Positions 11,180-24,934 of a DNA stretch of 64,000 nucleotides are shown piece by piece. Both the position numbers and the translations under genes were made by a program. Origin of the DNA: Xestospongia bergquistia (taxonomy: Eukaryota > Porifera > Demospongiae > Haplosclerida > Petrosiidae). The notes beneath the pieces were generated by a model. The model searched no databases, had not been told where the DNA came from, and saw only the letters and a program-made list of their open reading frames with translations. How positions within the stretch are numbered: the stretch's first letter is position 1; the number at the start of each line of letters is the position of its first letter. The stretch is taken from the NCBI GenBank assembly GCA_963965975.1, contig OZ014419.1, positions 4,181,677-4,245,676 on the forward strand, read 5' to 3'.

Positions 11180-13420
11180 TAACAAAATGTCTAATAGTAA
11201 CAATAACTTTGGGAGCCTGATAAGGTTGATAAGGTTGTAAGGCTCCTGTTTGTATTAAGTACATGTCGACATCAAGTAGGTTTAAACCATCCACTGTATC
11301 TACTGAATATTTCTTTACTTGTATTAGTTCCCAATGATTTGAGTCTACAAAAGTAAAAATTATTGATAACTTAAAATATTATATGTTTCACATACTGTCA
11401 GATGTATAATAATAGAAATATATTGAAAATGGAACTAGTTATCACTACAATAAACAGTATACCAACTAGTACACCCAGTACAGTAATAGTACTAATGTTA
11501 GATGAAGTAGCTGGGGAGAAATTATAAACTTAGGGATAAATCCTCATATTGTACCTACCTTTAACAGTAGTACCTAAGGATGGCTGAAGAGATATTATTG
11601 ACACTATCGTTGTAGATGGTGGCATTTGACGAGATATAGTTAACACTATGGTTGTGGGTGGTAGCATGATAAATAGTCACTGAAAATACTGTTGTAAGTA
11701 GCTCAACTAGAGTTTGATTACCAATCACTGTCCATAGTCCATAACCATTAACAATGTAACCACATACACCAAACAGATAACAGATATTACCTGTCAGATC
11801 ACATTTATACTACTTGTATTAGTTTTTATCATTTGACTAAACTCATCGCTAGGTGAACAACTACAACTAGACTGATGAACAGTGTACCCTATCTCATATG
11901 TGATAATAGGATTGGTTACAGGAATATGATACTATTGTTACTAATGATCACAATATACTCAATGATTCTACCATTACATAGATGATAATCAATCTCTTTC
12001 CATGTGATTCTATTTGATATCTTATTTAATGGAAAAGCCGTAATTGACATAGGTGATCCTCCTGGACTTGTGAATTATTGTCGACATTAATTAACCATAT
12101 TATCATGTAAATTAATTGATATTGGTTCTGTTTCACCTAATATTATTACTGGACTAGACTCTCCTAGTATGTTACCAGATGTCACTGTGACAGTATAGTT
12201 CATACCACTGAATAATTCTCTATAATGTATAACTAAATGTTGTAGTGAACTGATGAGGAGTAACAGAGATTAATGTCACATTCACTGATGATAACTCAGG
12301 ACAAGATGGACTATAGGAAATGTTGTACTGTAGTATGTTACATAGCTACCATCTTCACTACCGGGACTAGTCCATTTCACTGTAATAGTAGTGGTTGAGA
12401 CATCACTCACTGATAGATAAGTTACTGGTGTAGGAACTAGACAATCAAATAAAATCACATTGTGTTTATACTAATATCAACTCACCATCAAACCTTAACA
12501 ATCTTCGTGTACTATTAATTGAAGGAAGATCTCTATATAAATACACACTGATGTCGTAATTTGTACTTAATGTAATTCCATTGATTACAACTTCATCTTC
12601 TTTACTAGATATCTTGTTGGTAACTATTCCAGTATCCATTAGTCTGTGATGACATTGTTCAGTTGACTTTGATACTACTGTCATTTAAAATATATGTCAT
12701 CACATTAGATGGAGGACCATTGGGAACTAGAAAATGGTAAACCTAGTTAAGATGAATAACTAAATTTCACATACCTCTAATATCACAGTGTCACTGTAGT
12801 TCACTCCTTTACACATTGCTATACAGGTAACATTAACTGACACTCCCAGTGGATCAAGATATACCAGTAGTGTGTTGTTGTATATGAGGAGATCAGAATC
12901 AATTAATGTATACATTGAGTTGTATTTCATCACTCCATTCACTAACCAGTAAACATCAGTAGTAACAAGTTGTCATACAATCAATTATGATGTTGAGTGT
13001 TTTCAAGTTGAGTAGTGGATGACACAAATGTCCAATTGATTGATGAAATACCTGAAAAATAACTTGACAATAAGCAAATTTATAAACATTACAATACCTG
13101 ATGATAACATCTGTACATTAATTACATTACTAGCAGATCCTAGTATATCTTGATAGGCTCTGACTGTGATGTTATAAGTTGTTGCTGGTATCAGTCCCTT
13201 CAGTGTCATCTCATTCTGACTAACCCCCTTTACCTGTTGTGTCACAGTGTGTGTGTCACTACTCACTAGTGACATTGACTACATATCCATCAGCATCAGA
13301 TGGAACAGGTGTCCAACTGACAGTGATAGTGGTAGCTAGCTGTCTTGTTGACCAGAGTAGGAGAAGAGGTAGTGAATCTTGGAGCTGAGAAGGTTACACA
13401 TGACATCATGTATCTATAAT
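11180..13420 (-). pseudogene. Fibronectin-III membrane receptor, degenerate
   Basis: Minus-strand pieces read as an extracellular FN3 receptor. A first FN3 module at 13100-13340 has ITVSWTPVPSDADGYVVNVT and, after a shift, LIPATTYNITVRAYQD. Bases 12466-12942 give further beta-sandwich segments (VVINGITLSTNYDISVYLYR; VNVTCIAMCKGVNYSDT). Another FN3 module at 12170-12440 has VSTTTITVKWTSPGSEDG and MNYTVTVTSGNILGES. A membrane segment at 11400-11510 reads TVLGVLVGILFIVVI, followed after GTATGTG..TTTGTAG by a tail exon (about 11170-11345) with NLLDVDMYLIQTGAL. Breaks: a 4-bp AGTG repeat-type insertion near 13268 shifts the first FN3, and TAG or frame changes occur in the second near 12230-12345. 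An in-frame TGA follows the membrane segment. It may once have been a surface receptor; it could still be expressed in part. Confidence 0.5.
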
Positions 13421-13439
13421 TGTAAAAATACTTACCAGT

Positions 13440-14540
13440 TACTGTAAGGTAACAACTTCTTACAATCTCATACTAGAATTCTGATTGTTATATACATAAT
13501 GCCACTTGAAATTTTTAACAATTCCATTTTGAACACATTGAAGTGTGTATTGTTGTGGAACAACTGTCATATCAGATGCTATTGATCCAGATTTGTGCAG
13601 TTTATCTTACACAAAGGGTGATCAGGTAGCAGGACTGCTGGTGTAGATGGGCAGGCAATCCCAGGAGTTGACATTGGAATGGACATAATGGGAGTTGTTA
13701 TGCTGGTACTAACACATTAGAAATACAACTGTCCAGTGAAAATCACAATGTAGTGTGGTAATTGATAGTAACCATTTATCTTCTCTATCTTTATTTCTAT
13801 ACTGAACTATTTGGACTTGAAGTACTAAAGTTATCATGGGAAGTGATTTTTTTGGTAGGAACTTAATTGAAATTAGGAGACTAACAATGATAGTTTCATG
13901 CAACCATCTCTTCATTCTGTGGAGAATGGGGAGGGCCAGGGATTGGATACAGATTAAATGTAATGATTACACACACACCTAAAATGTTTAACAATTATTC
14001 AACAAAGAATATGCGCTTTATACCCACTGTCATCATATAAGTTCATTGTTAGTCTGGTGTTGCCACCCAAAGATGCAACAATGACTGATTAATTATTACT
14101 ATGTACTACTTGGCATAAGTTATGGGGGGCTAAAGTTTAGCCCCCTTTTCCTATCCTTACATGCATATGACAATTTGTGTGCATATATACTCATTACTAT
14201 TTATATATTTCTTTGTAATAAAACATTAAACTGAAGTCTGAAGCTGTAAAATTATATTTACATTTGATTTTCTTAGTTAATAATAAACAATTGATGGCAT
14301 GCATGTGCATGTTGAAATGTGTTGCTATTATTGTGTATATAAAAAAAAACATCCCTCCTATCCTTTGTTCTTATGTGTTCTTGTATGGAACCCTTCCTAA
14401 AAAAAGTTATAATTGCATTGTGAAAACAATTATATTTAATATACAGCAAAATATATACAAAAAACAAAACTGTTTGTAAAATTAACTTTTAATATTTATC
14501 ATTCAGTTCAGTTGCTCAACATCAAGATTTTTATAAAATT
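13440..14540. other. Intergenic; no gene seen
   Basis: AT-rich, with A-rich runs near 14340 and 14400. Open frames of 64-71 codons on both strands at 14264-14479 are A/T-driven and lack any domain signature. Confidence 0.45.
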
Positions 14541-14543
14541 ATA

Positions 14544-16463
14544 TTATCTGTTGGTAGGGGAGGAGTGATGTACAGTGTTAGCATCAAATTGATTTGAGTA
14601 AGGTAACTCCTCAACTGTTAATAAAACTATAACAATTATTATTACTGCTCCGATAATACCACCAACTACAGCACCACTAATTGAAGAACTATCTTCTGTC
14701 TACTATAAATAAGAGTCCAATTTATAATATCAGAAGAATTAATGGGAATGTTAAATAACTACCAACTTGAACCTAAACATAAAGTGGAAATGAAGAATAG
14801 GAAATATGAGATATATGTATACTTACAGTAACATTTATAACTGTATAGTGATATTTAACTGGTGGTATACATGCTATGATCTGAGACATATATCACTTGA
14901 TATCAATACATATCACATCATTCATTCATAATTTATTTGATAGAAACTCACTTCTACATTCCTCAGAGCCAACTTTTACATTTATTTCTGAACTAATCAC
15001 AGATTGAATATTACTACCCTATAAACAAATATGATAAATTATATACTGTATAGGTAGTATATTTTGCAGGGATTTAATTTTGCGAATATAAATTTCAGGT
15101 AAAACCGCGAAATATACCACCTATATGGTAAGTACATTAAGTGGAGACACTGACTTTTATCCGAACAGTCTGTGAACTATCTCCTAAATCAATATTACGA
15201 TCATTAAAATCAATTACATTGAAAGTAGAATTTGGTTTGAGAGTAAGTCTGAATTCACATTGACTACTGTCTGGTGAAGTAACTCCATCTAGTATCAATG
15301 TATAAGTCACTCTAGTATCAATGACACTAGTCACATTAACTCCACTAATAGGAGGAGCTATACATTGTAGTTTAGTACTACTAACATTAACACATTACTA
15401 TAAGAGAGAGAAGTAAAGTGATTATATTAAACTAGTATATTGGTAATACCTCAGTTGTAGTAGGATATCTAGTGTCAGTGATATGGATCACAGGAGACTG
15501 GATTACATCTATACTAGTACTAGTAAAGTTCAACTTGATATCTCCACTATATAATAAACACAACAGATCACTAAGTCTCATAATATACTCGACTTATGCT
15601 GATATAGTTATTTGATGAGTCAGTGAACTAAATGTGGGATCTGGTTTATAAAGATATGTTATTTACTGACACTATTATAGTCCTGGTACAATTAATAGAA
15701 GAAACATTAGCTGAAGTACATTGGATTTGGCTTGAGTTAATGTACCTGAGAAGTGAACCAATCTTATGTGATACCAGTGTGTACTATAGTAACTCATTAA
15801 CACTCACATAATATTGCACTCAATATCAGAACAGTGACTGCTCCTCTTTCTCCTTTTATTTGAGGAGGACTCTCTCATGATTATTTTGGTCTCTTCTTTG
15901 TTACCAATATCCAAGTTAGTTCCTTGTATTCTCACTAGAGTACCTGTGTTCTGTCATGTGGAGGACCACTTTTGTGAGTGAAGTTAGTGATGACAGGATT
16001 AGGACAGTTGCCACTCCTTGTGACTATATTGTTAGTACATACACTCCTCTCACTATACATATTACTATCACACCAACTACAGTTAAATCCAGTGTTAATG
16101 TTTAGAGCTAGTCATGAAGAACAACCATTAGGACAATTGTATAGAACCACTATATATGAGACAGAATACTCAGCAGTTTATTTTATATATTAGACTTACG
16201 ATTGATAGTATCTCCAGTAGTAATCTCTATATCATAGGATTTGGTATTAAAGATCTGTCTAAAAATGAAATGATGGGTCTGAGTCTGATTAATGACCTCC
16301 ACTAAATGACAACTGTAATAATATAATGACATATCTTCTAATAATACAATATACTTACCTCCTGACAACTGGGTATATTACATGTAATAATATTGTCACT
16401 AGTTTGTTTACTAGTTCTAACCATATTACCAAATAGACATTGGTATGTTATACTACTAGTCTG

Positions 16464-16506
<43 letters not shown>

Positions 16507-18800
16507 TTAGATGAAATCAATTAACTTGTATTTTTTTATAAAATTATATATTCTTTCTAACATAACATGATGGATATTTTTAGTTTGTTTAGTGAGTGTA
16601 GTTATGACCAATAATTTATCCACTATGTATGAAGTCTTAAAATACATCTAAACAATGTGATGTGACTTCAAAATCAAAACATCAAACTATTTTCTAATAT
16701 CCAACTAGGATAACAGAATACATCTGTCTACAATACCAAAACTTAATTCCTCAGCTTCTCACAACATTTATATCTCTCCCCCTAACCTATCAAAGATTTG
16801 TAGCATGTGTGTTTCACCTTTAGATTGCTTTCTTATCATACATGTAATTATGATATACTTACATAGTATTAAGAGTTCTTAATTGTAGGTGCTTTCTCAC
16901 ACCAACTGGTTGACTATAGCTATTACAATATAAGGGAGGTTGTAGGAGAGGACAGAGATTAGTGGAATTCTCCTCACCAGTTATCTGTGATAAAATGTAC
17001 CAGTAATAATTATACTTTTATATTATAGGATCTTACTCTTATCGAGTTATCATGTCCTCCAGTACAAGTAGCGTTATCTCCAGTACATGTAAAATCTAAC
17101 TGACACCATCCGCATATACCATCTGTTGAGACACAAGAACCACATCTGAAATTAAAAGTTGAGTAATATTAGCAAAAAGCTCAGGTAAGCAATCTAACCA
17201 AATCATGTTTATTTTATATATGAAATGATTCATTTAAAAGTACTTGTCGTGTGAATGGGAATGTTGCAAATAAACACTAAAGTTACCAGGTGTGTGTGGA
17301 TACTAGGTAGTTAGTACATGAAATAATTAATATCCATTTTTCCCATTGCTCTAATTATTGTAAACCATAACTCTGTATGAGTAACAATTACTGTAACCAT
17401 ACCTAAATAATGTATGAAATTCACACATGTATGAGTAACAAGTATTTTAACCATACCAAATTAGGATAAATAATGTATGAAATTCACAAATGTCTGAGGA
17501 ACACAAAGTATGTATGTCTATAAAAATAATCTTGTTTCTTATTGTTCATTAAAGGAACATAACTGTATTACAGATTTACTTTGTAGTAACAGAACAGTTA
17601 TAGAAGATATAATGGTCAGTATGTATGAAGAAATTCACTCCACTATGATTACTATAGATAATAAAGTTAGTGATTAAAAGAGAAACATTAAAAGATAGTT
17701 AGTAATCAATGATGTACTTTACCTAGTTGTATATCGGTGACTTGAGATATGACATTATCTACTTGACAAATGGCACTAGTACCATTTACTTGTAATGGAC
17801 TTAATATCTCAATATTTAGAGATTAAATACACAGAAATACTTCTCTCCTGATAACTTAGGAGGAGGACCAGCAGGAGAGAATGCTATATTGATCTAGATA
17901 GTAAGATTATTTAGGAAAAAATCTCAATATGACATAATACCTGGTATGGCGTTGATTCTAACTCCAGTACAAATTGAGATGGATCAATAATGACAGTACT
18001 AATACAACTGTCATTATTCCCTTGTGTCAAGAATCGTCCTGATACATTGCTATCATGACAGAAAAGTCTATAAGAACATTTACCCTCCACTACACGCCAC
18101 CCACACAGTAGATTACCCAGATTAACACACTCGTTACAACTAGTAGCACTAGCACACTCCTCTATCTTTAAAACAATTACCTATCAACAAACATTATGTT
18201 ATATAGTACAATATATATATACTAGTACTTACATCAGTAGTTCCTTTAATACCATGTATATAGTCTGAACCTTCTGACCAGATAAGATTAGTTATTGAAC
18301 TAGTCATCTCAACCTCAGTAATAAGACTAAGGTTTCCATCATTCCACAAATACTGTAGAATAGATTAATACATCAACTAGAGTATAGTATATATCTCTGA
18401 CCTTGTTAATATAGTGTTTGTTACTATCAGAGAATGCAATATAAATGAAGTTGAGATCATCTGCAGTCAGTCCAAGAATAGATTTTAGTCCATTACTTAT
18501 TGTAATGTTAGTAATAATATTGGTAGAAAAAAGATCATCAGAAGCACCTACTGTTGGGAAATTACCACTAATATGACACTATAAAAAGAAAGAACAGTTA
18601 AATGCATTAAATATCTCATAATTTAGCTCAATATTTAGCAGTATATCATCTAATGTCTTATATATCGAGTAAGCCACGAGTGATCGTACACCATCGATGA
18701 TCAAACACGCTTGTGTGCATTATGCTAACCTGAAGAGAACACTACTGCCACCAAAGTTTAAAGCAAAGGTCCCTCTACTACTGATATGGCTTTCATCCAA
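14544..18800 (-). CDS. Plexin-like ectodomain receptor (sema-end/PSI/IPT, TM, short tail)
   Basis: Multi-exon minus-strand gene with introns of about 45-100 bp. In order: an exon near 18720-18790 (LDESHISSRGTFALNFGG); exons at 18365-18580 and 18237-18356 resembling the end of a semaphorin beta-propeller (DDLNFIYIAFSDSNKHYINK; YIHGIKGTTD); a PSI cysteine module at 17945-18170 (CNECVNLGNLLCGWR); an IPT segment with AGPPPKLSGEKYFCVFNL at about 17820-17895; a second PSI at 17040-17145 (CGSCVSTDGICGWCQLDF); a third PSI at 16010-16190 (CSWCDSN); IPT exons with LVRIQGTNLDIG (about 15930) and TLILDGVTSPDSSQCEF (about 15270). A transmembrane helix follows at 14620-14680 (GGIIGAVIIIVIVLL), then about 23 cytoplasmic residues and TAA at 14544. 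The plexin GAP domain is absent, so a ligand-binding or decoy role is inference. Oddities: TGA at 16112-16114 in the third PSI, and a one-base frame problem near 15950. Confidence 0.6.
16467..16503. repeat. (GA)n microsatellite
   Basis: Uninterrupted AG repeat in an intron of the plexin-like gene, just upstream (minus strand) of the exon reading SSITYQCLFGNMVRTS. Confidence 0.9.
18640..18800 (-). promoter_or_regulatory. CpG-bearing segment near the plexin-like 5' end
   Basis: Bases 18660-18715 and 18985-19040 hold far more CG dinucleotides than the surrounding AT-rich DNA, between the first recognised plexin-like exon and the 3' end of the PHD gene, both on the minus strand. A promoter for the plexin-like gene is plausible, but no core element stands out. 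Calling it regulatory is inference from position and composition. Confidence 0.25.
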
Positions 18801-19115
18801 TTTGAAGTTTGCATTATAATAATAATAAATTAAAAAGTAAAAATTTCGAAAGCAGGTATGTTCGGTTCATTAGCATAAGTTTTCCATTCCCTCGGTTTTC
18901 TTCACACAGCAAGAGCATGAGATGGATTTATTGTAAGCCTGGACATGTTATGTCCTTGTTCTTTCTGTACAGTGAAACTCAAATGTCTCGAGCGAGTGCA
19001 GTGCTCACAGCAAAGCGACGGAGAAGACACGCCCACAAAATCGCTTTTATTACAATATTACCACAACTTAGTGAGACGGAGTATTATATGAGACATCAAA
19101 AAAACAATTTCATGT

Positions 19116-19372
19116 CTAGCAAAAATCTTGACAAAAGTAAGTTTCTGGAATTGAGCATCTGTTGGTCAGAATAGTACACTTAAAATCATACCAAGCATTA
19201 CAGTGATCACAGCAGATCCATAGGCTTTCATCATCATCTCCATACATAATACCACAACAGATATATTCAATTACACCTTATTTTCATGACTCCTGATCTG
19301 TAAAACAAATACTAGTCATCTTAACAGGTTTTGTGGACACATTCTTGCGTTTATCCTCTCTTTTCTTAGGTA
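19116..19372 (-). CDS. Lys/Arg-rich exon plus terminal PHD-like zinc-finger exon
   Basis: These are the last exons of a minus-strand gene whose upstream part is the 10.4-kb array. The exon at 19313-19372 begins after a TTATAG acceptor in phase 1: PKKREDKRKNVSTKPVK, a possible nuclear-localisation stretch. A 36-bp GTATTT..AAG intron (19277-19312) is the simplest way to skip TGA and TAA in the same frame. The final exon (19116-19276) reads LWICCDHCNAWYDFKC and ends TYFCQDFC-stop. That matches the second half of a PHD finger (W-x-x-C-x2-C-x2-W-Y-H-x2-C..C-x3-C), with Asp where His is expected and no clear second Cys in the first pair. PHD fingers read histone tails; zinc binding here is doubtful. 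The same kind of terminal exon ends the pogo-like element at 43887-44056. The intron splice sites are inferred. Confidence 0.55.
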
Positions 19373-22300
19373 CTATAACAAAATATATAAACACAGTTTG
19401 AATAAATTTCTAGCTCACCACTAGTGATTTTATAAAGGCGTCTAGTATCACCATTATCTGAGCAAAGAGTATGACCTACTAACTGTATTAACACAGATTG
19501 AATGAGTTTCTTTCACTTACTACTAGTGACTTTAGAGAGATGTCCAGTACAACCATTATCTGAGGGAAGAGTGCAACCTACAAACTGTATTAATATAAGC
19601 TGAATGAGCTTCTTTAACTTACTACCAGTGACTTTAGAGAGATGTCCAGTACCACCATTATAAGAGCTAAGAGTATCACCATTGTCTCATTGAAGGGTAC
19701 GACCAACTAAATGTATTAAGACAGGTCAAATGAGCTTCTTTAAGTTACAGTTACAATTTTTAGAGATATGCCCAGTACCACTATTATCTGAGCGAAGAGT
19801 ACGATCTACTAATATTATTAAGACAGGTTGAATGAATTTCTTTAACTTACTACAAGTGACTTTAGAGAGACGTCAAGTACCACCATTATCTGAGCTAAGA
19901 GTACCACCATTATCTGAGCTAAGAATACCACCATATCTGAGTGAAGAGTACGACCTACTAACTGTATTAACACAGGATGAATGAGTTTCTTTAACTTACA
20001 ACTAGTCACTTTAGAGAGATCTACAGTACCACAATTATGTGAGCTAAGAGTAACACCATTATCTCACCAAAGAGTACTAACTACTAACTGTATTAACACA
20101 GGTTGAATGAATTTCTTTAACTTACTACTAGTGACTATAGAGAGACGTCCAGTACCAACATTATCTGAGCTAAGAGTACCACCATTATCTGACCAAAGAA
20201 CACAATTTACTAATTGTATTAACACAAGTTGAATGAAATTCTTTAACTTACTACTAGTGACTTTAGAGAGATGTCCAGTACCACTATTTTTTTAGCTAAA
20301 ACTACGACCAGCTAAATATATATAAACACAGGTTGAATGAGCTTATTTAACTTACAATTAGTGACTTTAGAGAGATGTCCAGCACCACCATTATCTGAGC
20401 TAAGAGTGCCGCCATTATCTAAGGGAAGAGTACGACATACTAACTGTATTGATACAGGTTGAATGAGTTCTTTTTGTATTAATGTAAGTTGAAGGAGTTT
20501 CTTTAACTTACTACCAGTGACTTTAGAGAGATGTCCAGTACCACCATTATCTGAGCTAAGAATACAACCATTATCTGAGTGAAGAGTAGGACATACTAAC
20601 CATATTAACACAGGTTGAATGAGTTTCTTAAACTTACAATGAGTGACTTTAGAGAGATGTCCAGTACCATCATTATCTACCTAAAAGAACCACAATTTTC
20701 TGAGTGAAGGGTACGATCTGCTCGGTTTCTTTAACATACTACTAGAGACTATAGAGAGATGACCAATAACAACATTATCTGAGCTAAGAGTACCACCATT
20801 ATCTGAGCAAATAATATGACCTACTAACTGTATTAACACAGTTTCAATAAGTTTCTTTAAGTTACTACTAGTGATCTTAGAGAAATGTCCAATACCACCA
20901 TTATCCATACTAAAAGTACCACAATTACCTGAGTGAAGAGTACGACATGGTAAATGTGTACAGGTTGAATGAGTTTTAATAACTTACTACTAGTGACTTT
21001 AGAGAGATGTCCAGTACCACAAGTATCTGAGCTAAGAGTACCACCATTATTTGACCATAAAGTATGATCTACTAACTGTACTAACACAGGTTGAATGAGT
21101 TTCTTTAACTTACTACTAGCGACTTAGAGGAATATCCAGTACCACAATTATGTGAGCTAAGATTACTATTATTATCTGAGCGAAGAGTACAATCTACTAA
21201 CTGTATTAACACCAGTTGAATGAGTTTCTTTAACTTACTACTACTGACTTTAGAAAGACAACCAGTACCACCAATATCTGAGCTAAGATTACCACAATTA
21301 TCTGAGTGAAAACTACAACCTAATAACTGTATTAACACAGATTCAATGAGTTTCTTCAACTTACTACTAGCGACTTTAGAGAGATGTCCAGTACCAGCAT
21401 TATCTGAACTAAGAGTACCACTATTACCTAAGCAAAGAGTAAGATCTACTAACTGTATTAACGCGAGTTTGAATGAGTTTCTTTAACTTACTACTAGTGA
21501 CTTTAGTTAGATTTTCAGTACCACCATGATCTAAGCTAAGAGTATCACCATTGTCTCAGTTAAGTGTACAACCAACTAAATGTGTTAACAAAGGTTGAAT
21601 AAGTATCTTTAACTTACAATTAGTGACTTTAGAGAGATGTCCAGCACTACCATTATCTGAGCTAGAGTACCACCATTATCTGAGTGAAGAGTATGATCTA
21701 CTATTTTTTTTACCACAGGTTGAATGACTTTCTTTAACTTACTACTAGTGACTTTAGAGAGGTGTCCAGTACCCCGATTATCTTCACTAAGGTAACCACC
21801 ATTATCTGACCAAAGAGGATGACCTACTTACTGTATTAACACAGTTTTAATGAGTTTCTTTAAGTTACTACTAGTGACTTTAGAGAAATGTCCATTATCT
21901 GCACTAAGAGTACCACATATTATCTGAGCGAAGAGTATGACCTACTATCCGTGTTAACACAGGTTGAATGACTTTCTTTAACTTATTACTAGTGACTTCA
22001 GAGAGATGTCAAGTACCACCATTATCTTAGTGAAGAGTAGTGCCATTATCTGAATGAAGAGTACCATCATTATCTGATATAAAAGTATAACCTACTAACT
22101 ATATTAATACTGCATGAATGGGATTCTTTAACATACTACTAGAGACTATAGAAAGATGACCAGTAACAACATTATCTGAGCTAAGAATACCACCATTATC
22201 TGAGCAAATAGTATGACCTACTAACTGTATTAACACCAGTTTGAATGAGTTTCTTTAACTTACTTCTTGTGACTTTAGAGAGATGTCCAGTACCACAATT

Positions 22301-24406
22301 ATCTGAGCTAAGAGTATCACCATTATCTCAGTGAAGAGTACGACCTACTAACTGTATTAACACAGGTCGAATGAGTATCTTTAACTTACAATTAGTAACT
22401 TTAGAGAGATGTGCAGTACAACCATTATCTGAGATAAGAGTACTACTATTATCTGAGCGAAAAGTATGATCTACTATCAGTGTTAACACAAGTTGAATGA
22501 GTTTCTTTAACTTACTACTAGTGACTATAGAGAGATGTCCAGTACCAACATTATCTGAGCAAAGATTACCACCTTTATCTAAGCAAAGTATATCACCATT
22601 ATCGGAATGAAGAGTACGACCTACTAACTGTATTAACACAGGATGAATAAGTATCTTTAACTTACAATTAGTGAGTTCAGAGAGATGTCCAGTAGCACAA
22701 TTATCTAAGCTAAAAGTATCACTATTATCTGAGTGAAGAGTACGACCTACTAACTGTATTAAGTTATTAACACAGGTTGAATGAGTATCTTTAACTTGCT
22801 ACTTGCGACTTTAGAGGGATATCCAGTATCACAATTGTCTGAGATAAGAGTACTATCATTCTCTGAGTGAAGAGTATGACACACTAACACAGGTTGAATG
22901 AGTTTCTTTAACTTACTACTAGTGACTTGCAAAGATTACCACCATTATCTGAAAGAAGAGTACGACCTACAAACTGTATTAACAGAGGTTTAATGAGTTT
23001 ATTTCACTTATAATTAGTAACTTTAGAGAGATGTCCAGCACCTGAGCTAAGAGAACCACCATTTTTTGAGCGAAGTGTACAATCTACTAACTGTATTAAT
23101 AAAAATTGAATGAGTTTCTTTAACTTACTATTAGTGACTTTAGAGTGACGTCCAGTACCACCATTACCTGAGATAAGAGTACCGCGATTATCTGAGTGAA
23201 GGGTATGATTTAATCACTGTATTAACACATGTTCAATGAGCATTATTAACTTACTACTAGTGACTTTAGAGAGATGTCTAGCACCACGCGCTAAGATTGC
23301 CACCATTATCTAAACGAAAAGTACGACCTACTAACTGTATTAACAGAGGTTGAATGAGTTATTTTACTTACAATTACTAACTTGAGAGAGATGTCCAGCA
23401 CCACCATTATCTGAGCTAAGAGAACCACCTTTTTTTGAGCAAAGTGTACGATCTACTAACTGTATTAACAAAGGTTGAATGAGTTTCTTTAACTTACTAT
23501 TAGTGACTTTAGAGTGATGTACAGTACCACCATTATCTGAGATAAGAGTACCGCCATTAGCTGAGTGAAGAGTACGATCTACTAATTCTATTACCTCAGT
23601 TTGAATGAATTTCTTTAACTTACTACTAGTGACTTTAGAGAAATGTCAAGTACCACCATTTTCTGAGCTAACATTACCGCGATTATCTGAGTGAAGGGGA
23701 TGATTTAATCACAATTTTCTGAGCTAAGATTACCGCGATTATCTGAGTGAAGTGTACGAATTAATCACTGTATTAACACATGTTGAATGAGTTTCTTTAA
23801 CTTACTAATAGTGACTTTAGAGAGATGTCCAGCACCATGACTGTCTGCACTAAGATTACCACCATTATCTGAGTGAAGAGTACGACCTATTAACTATATT
23901 AACAGAGGTTGAATGAGTTTATTTCACTTACAATTACTAACTTTAGAGAGATGTCCAGCACAACCATTACCTGAGCTAAGAGAACCACTATTTTCTAAGC
24001 GAAGCGTACAATCTACTAAATGTATTAACATAGGTTGAATGAGTTGCTTTAACTTACTACTAGTCACTTTAGAGAGATGACCAGTACAACCATTATCTGA
24101 ATGAAGAATACCACCATTATCTGAGTGAAAACTACGACCTACTAGCTGTATTAACACAGGTTGAATGAGTTTCTTTCACTTACTATTAGTGACTTTACAG
24201 AGATGTCTAGTACTAAAATTATCTGAGCTAAAAGTACAACCATTATCAGAGCGAAGAGTACGATCTACTAACTGTATTAACGCCAGGTTGAATTAGTTTC
24301 TTTAACTTACTTCTAGTTACTTTGGAGAGATGTCCAGTAGTACAATTATCTGAGCTAATAGTACAGCCATTATCTAATGTTATCTGAGGTAATAGTACCA
24401 CCATTA

Positions 24407-24934
24407 TCAGAGTGATGAGTAGAATCTACTAACTGTATTAACACAGGTTGAATGAGTTTCTTTAACTTTAGAGAGATGTCCAGTACAACCATTATGTGAT
24501 CTAAGAGTACAACCTTTTCCTGAGCGAAGGGTATGACCTACTAACTGTATTAACAAAGGTTGAATGAGTTTCTTTAACTTACTACTAGTGACTTTAGAGA
24601 AATGTCCAGTACCACCATTATCTGAGCTAAGAGTACCACCATTATCTGCGTAAAGAGTACGACCTACTAACTGCATTAACATAGGTTGAATGAGTTTCTC
24701 TAACTTACTAATAGTGACCTTAGGGAGATGTCCAGTACCACCATTATGTGCTCTAAGAGTACTGCCCTTATCTGACCGAAGAGTAAAACATACTATCTGT
24801 ATTAACAAAGGCTGAATGAGTTTCTTTAACTTACTACTAGTGACTTTAGAGAGATGTTCAGTACAACCATTATGTGATCTAAGAGTACAACCTTTTCCTG
24901 AGCGAAGGGTAAAACATAATGACTGTATTAACAA
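24407..24934 (-). CDS. Longest open stretch in the array (about 4 units)
   Basis: 175 codons open through both exon-like and intron-like blocks of four consecutive units, repeating GCTLRSHNGCTGHLSKV and KLKKLIQPLLIQLVGHTL. It shows that the unit is divisible by three and that retained 'introns' would stay in frame. If transcripts are spliced at GTAAGT, the KLKKLIQP segments are removed. No known domain is recognised, and there is no independent start signal, so this is not a separate gene. Confidence 0.35.
   Translation of the reverse strand: MLIQSLCFTLRSGKGCTLRSHNGCTEHLSKVTSSKLKKLIQPLLIQIVCFTLRSDKGSTLRAHNGGTGHLPKVTISKLEKLIQPMLMQLVGRTLYADNGGTLSSDNGGTGHFSKVTSSKLKKLIQPLLIQLVGHTLRSGKGCTLRSHNGCTGHLSKVKETHSTCVNTVSRFYSSL

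Noticed and set aside
14264..14479. Overlapping 71- and 64-codon frames on both strands
   Set aside because: A/T-rich, mutually antisense, no domain or splice context.
18809..19174. 121-codon plus-strand frame
   Set aside because: Its 3' part is antisense to the PHD-like exon and the rest has no domain; the CpG-rich stretch explains its length.
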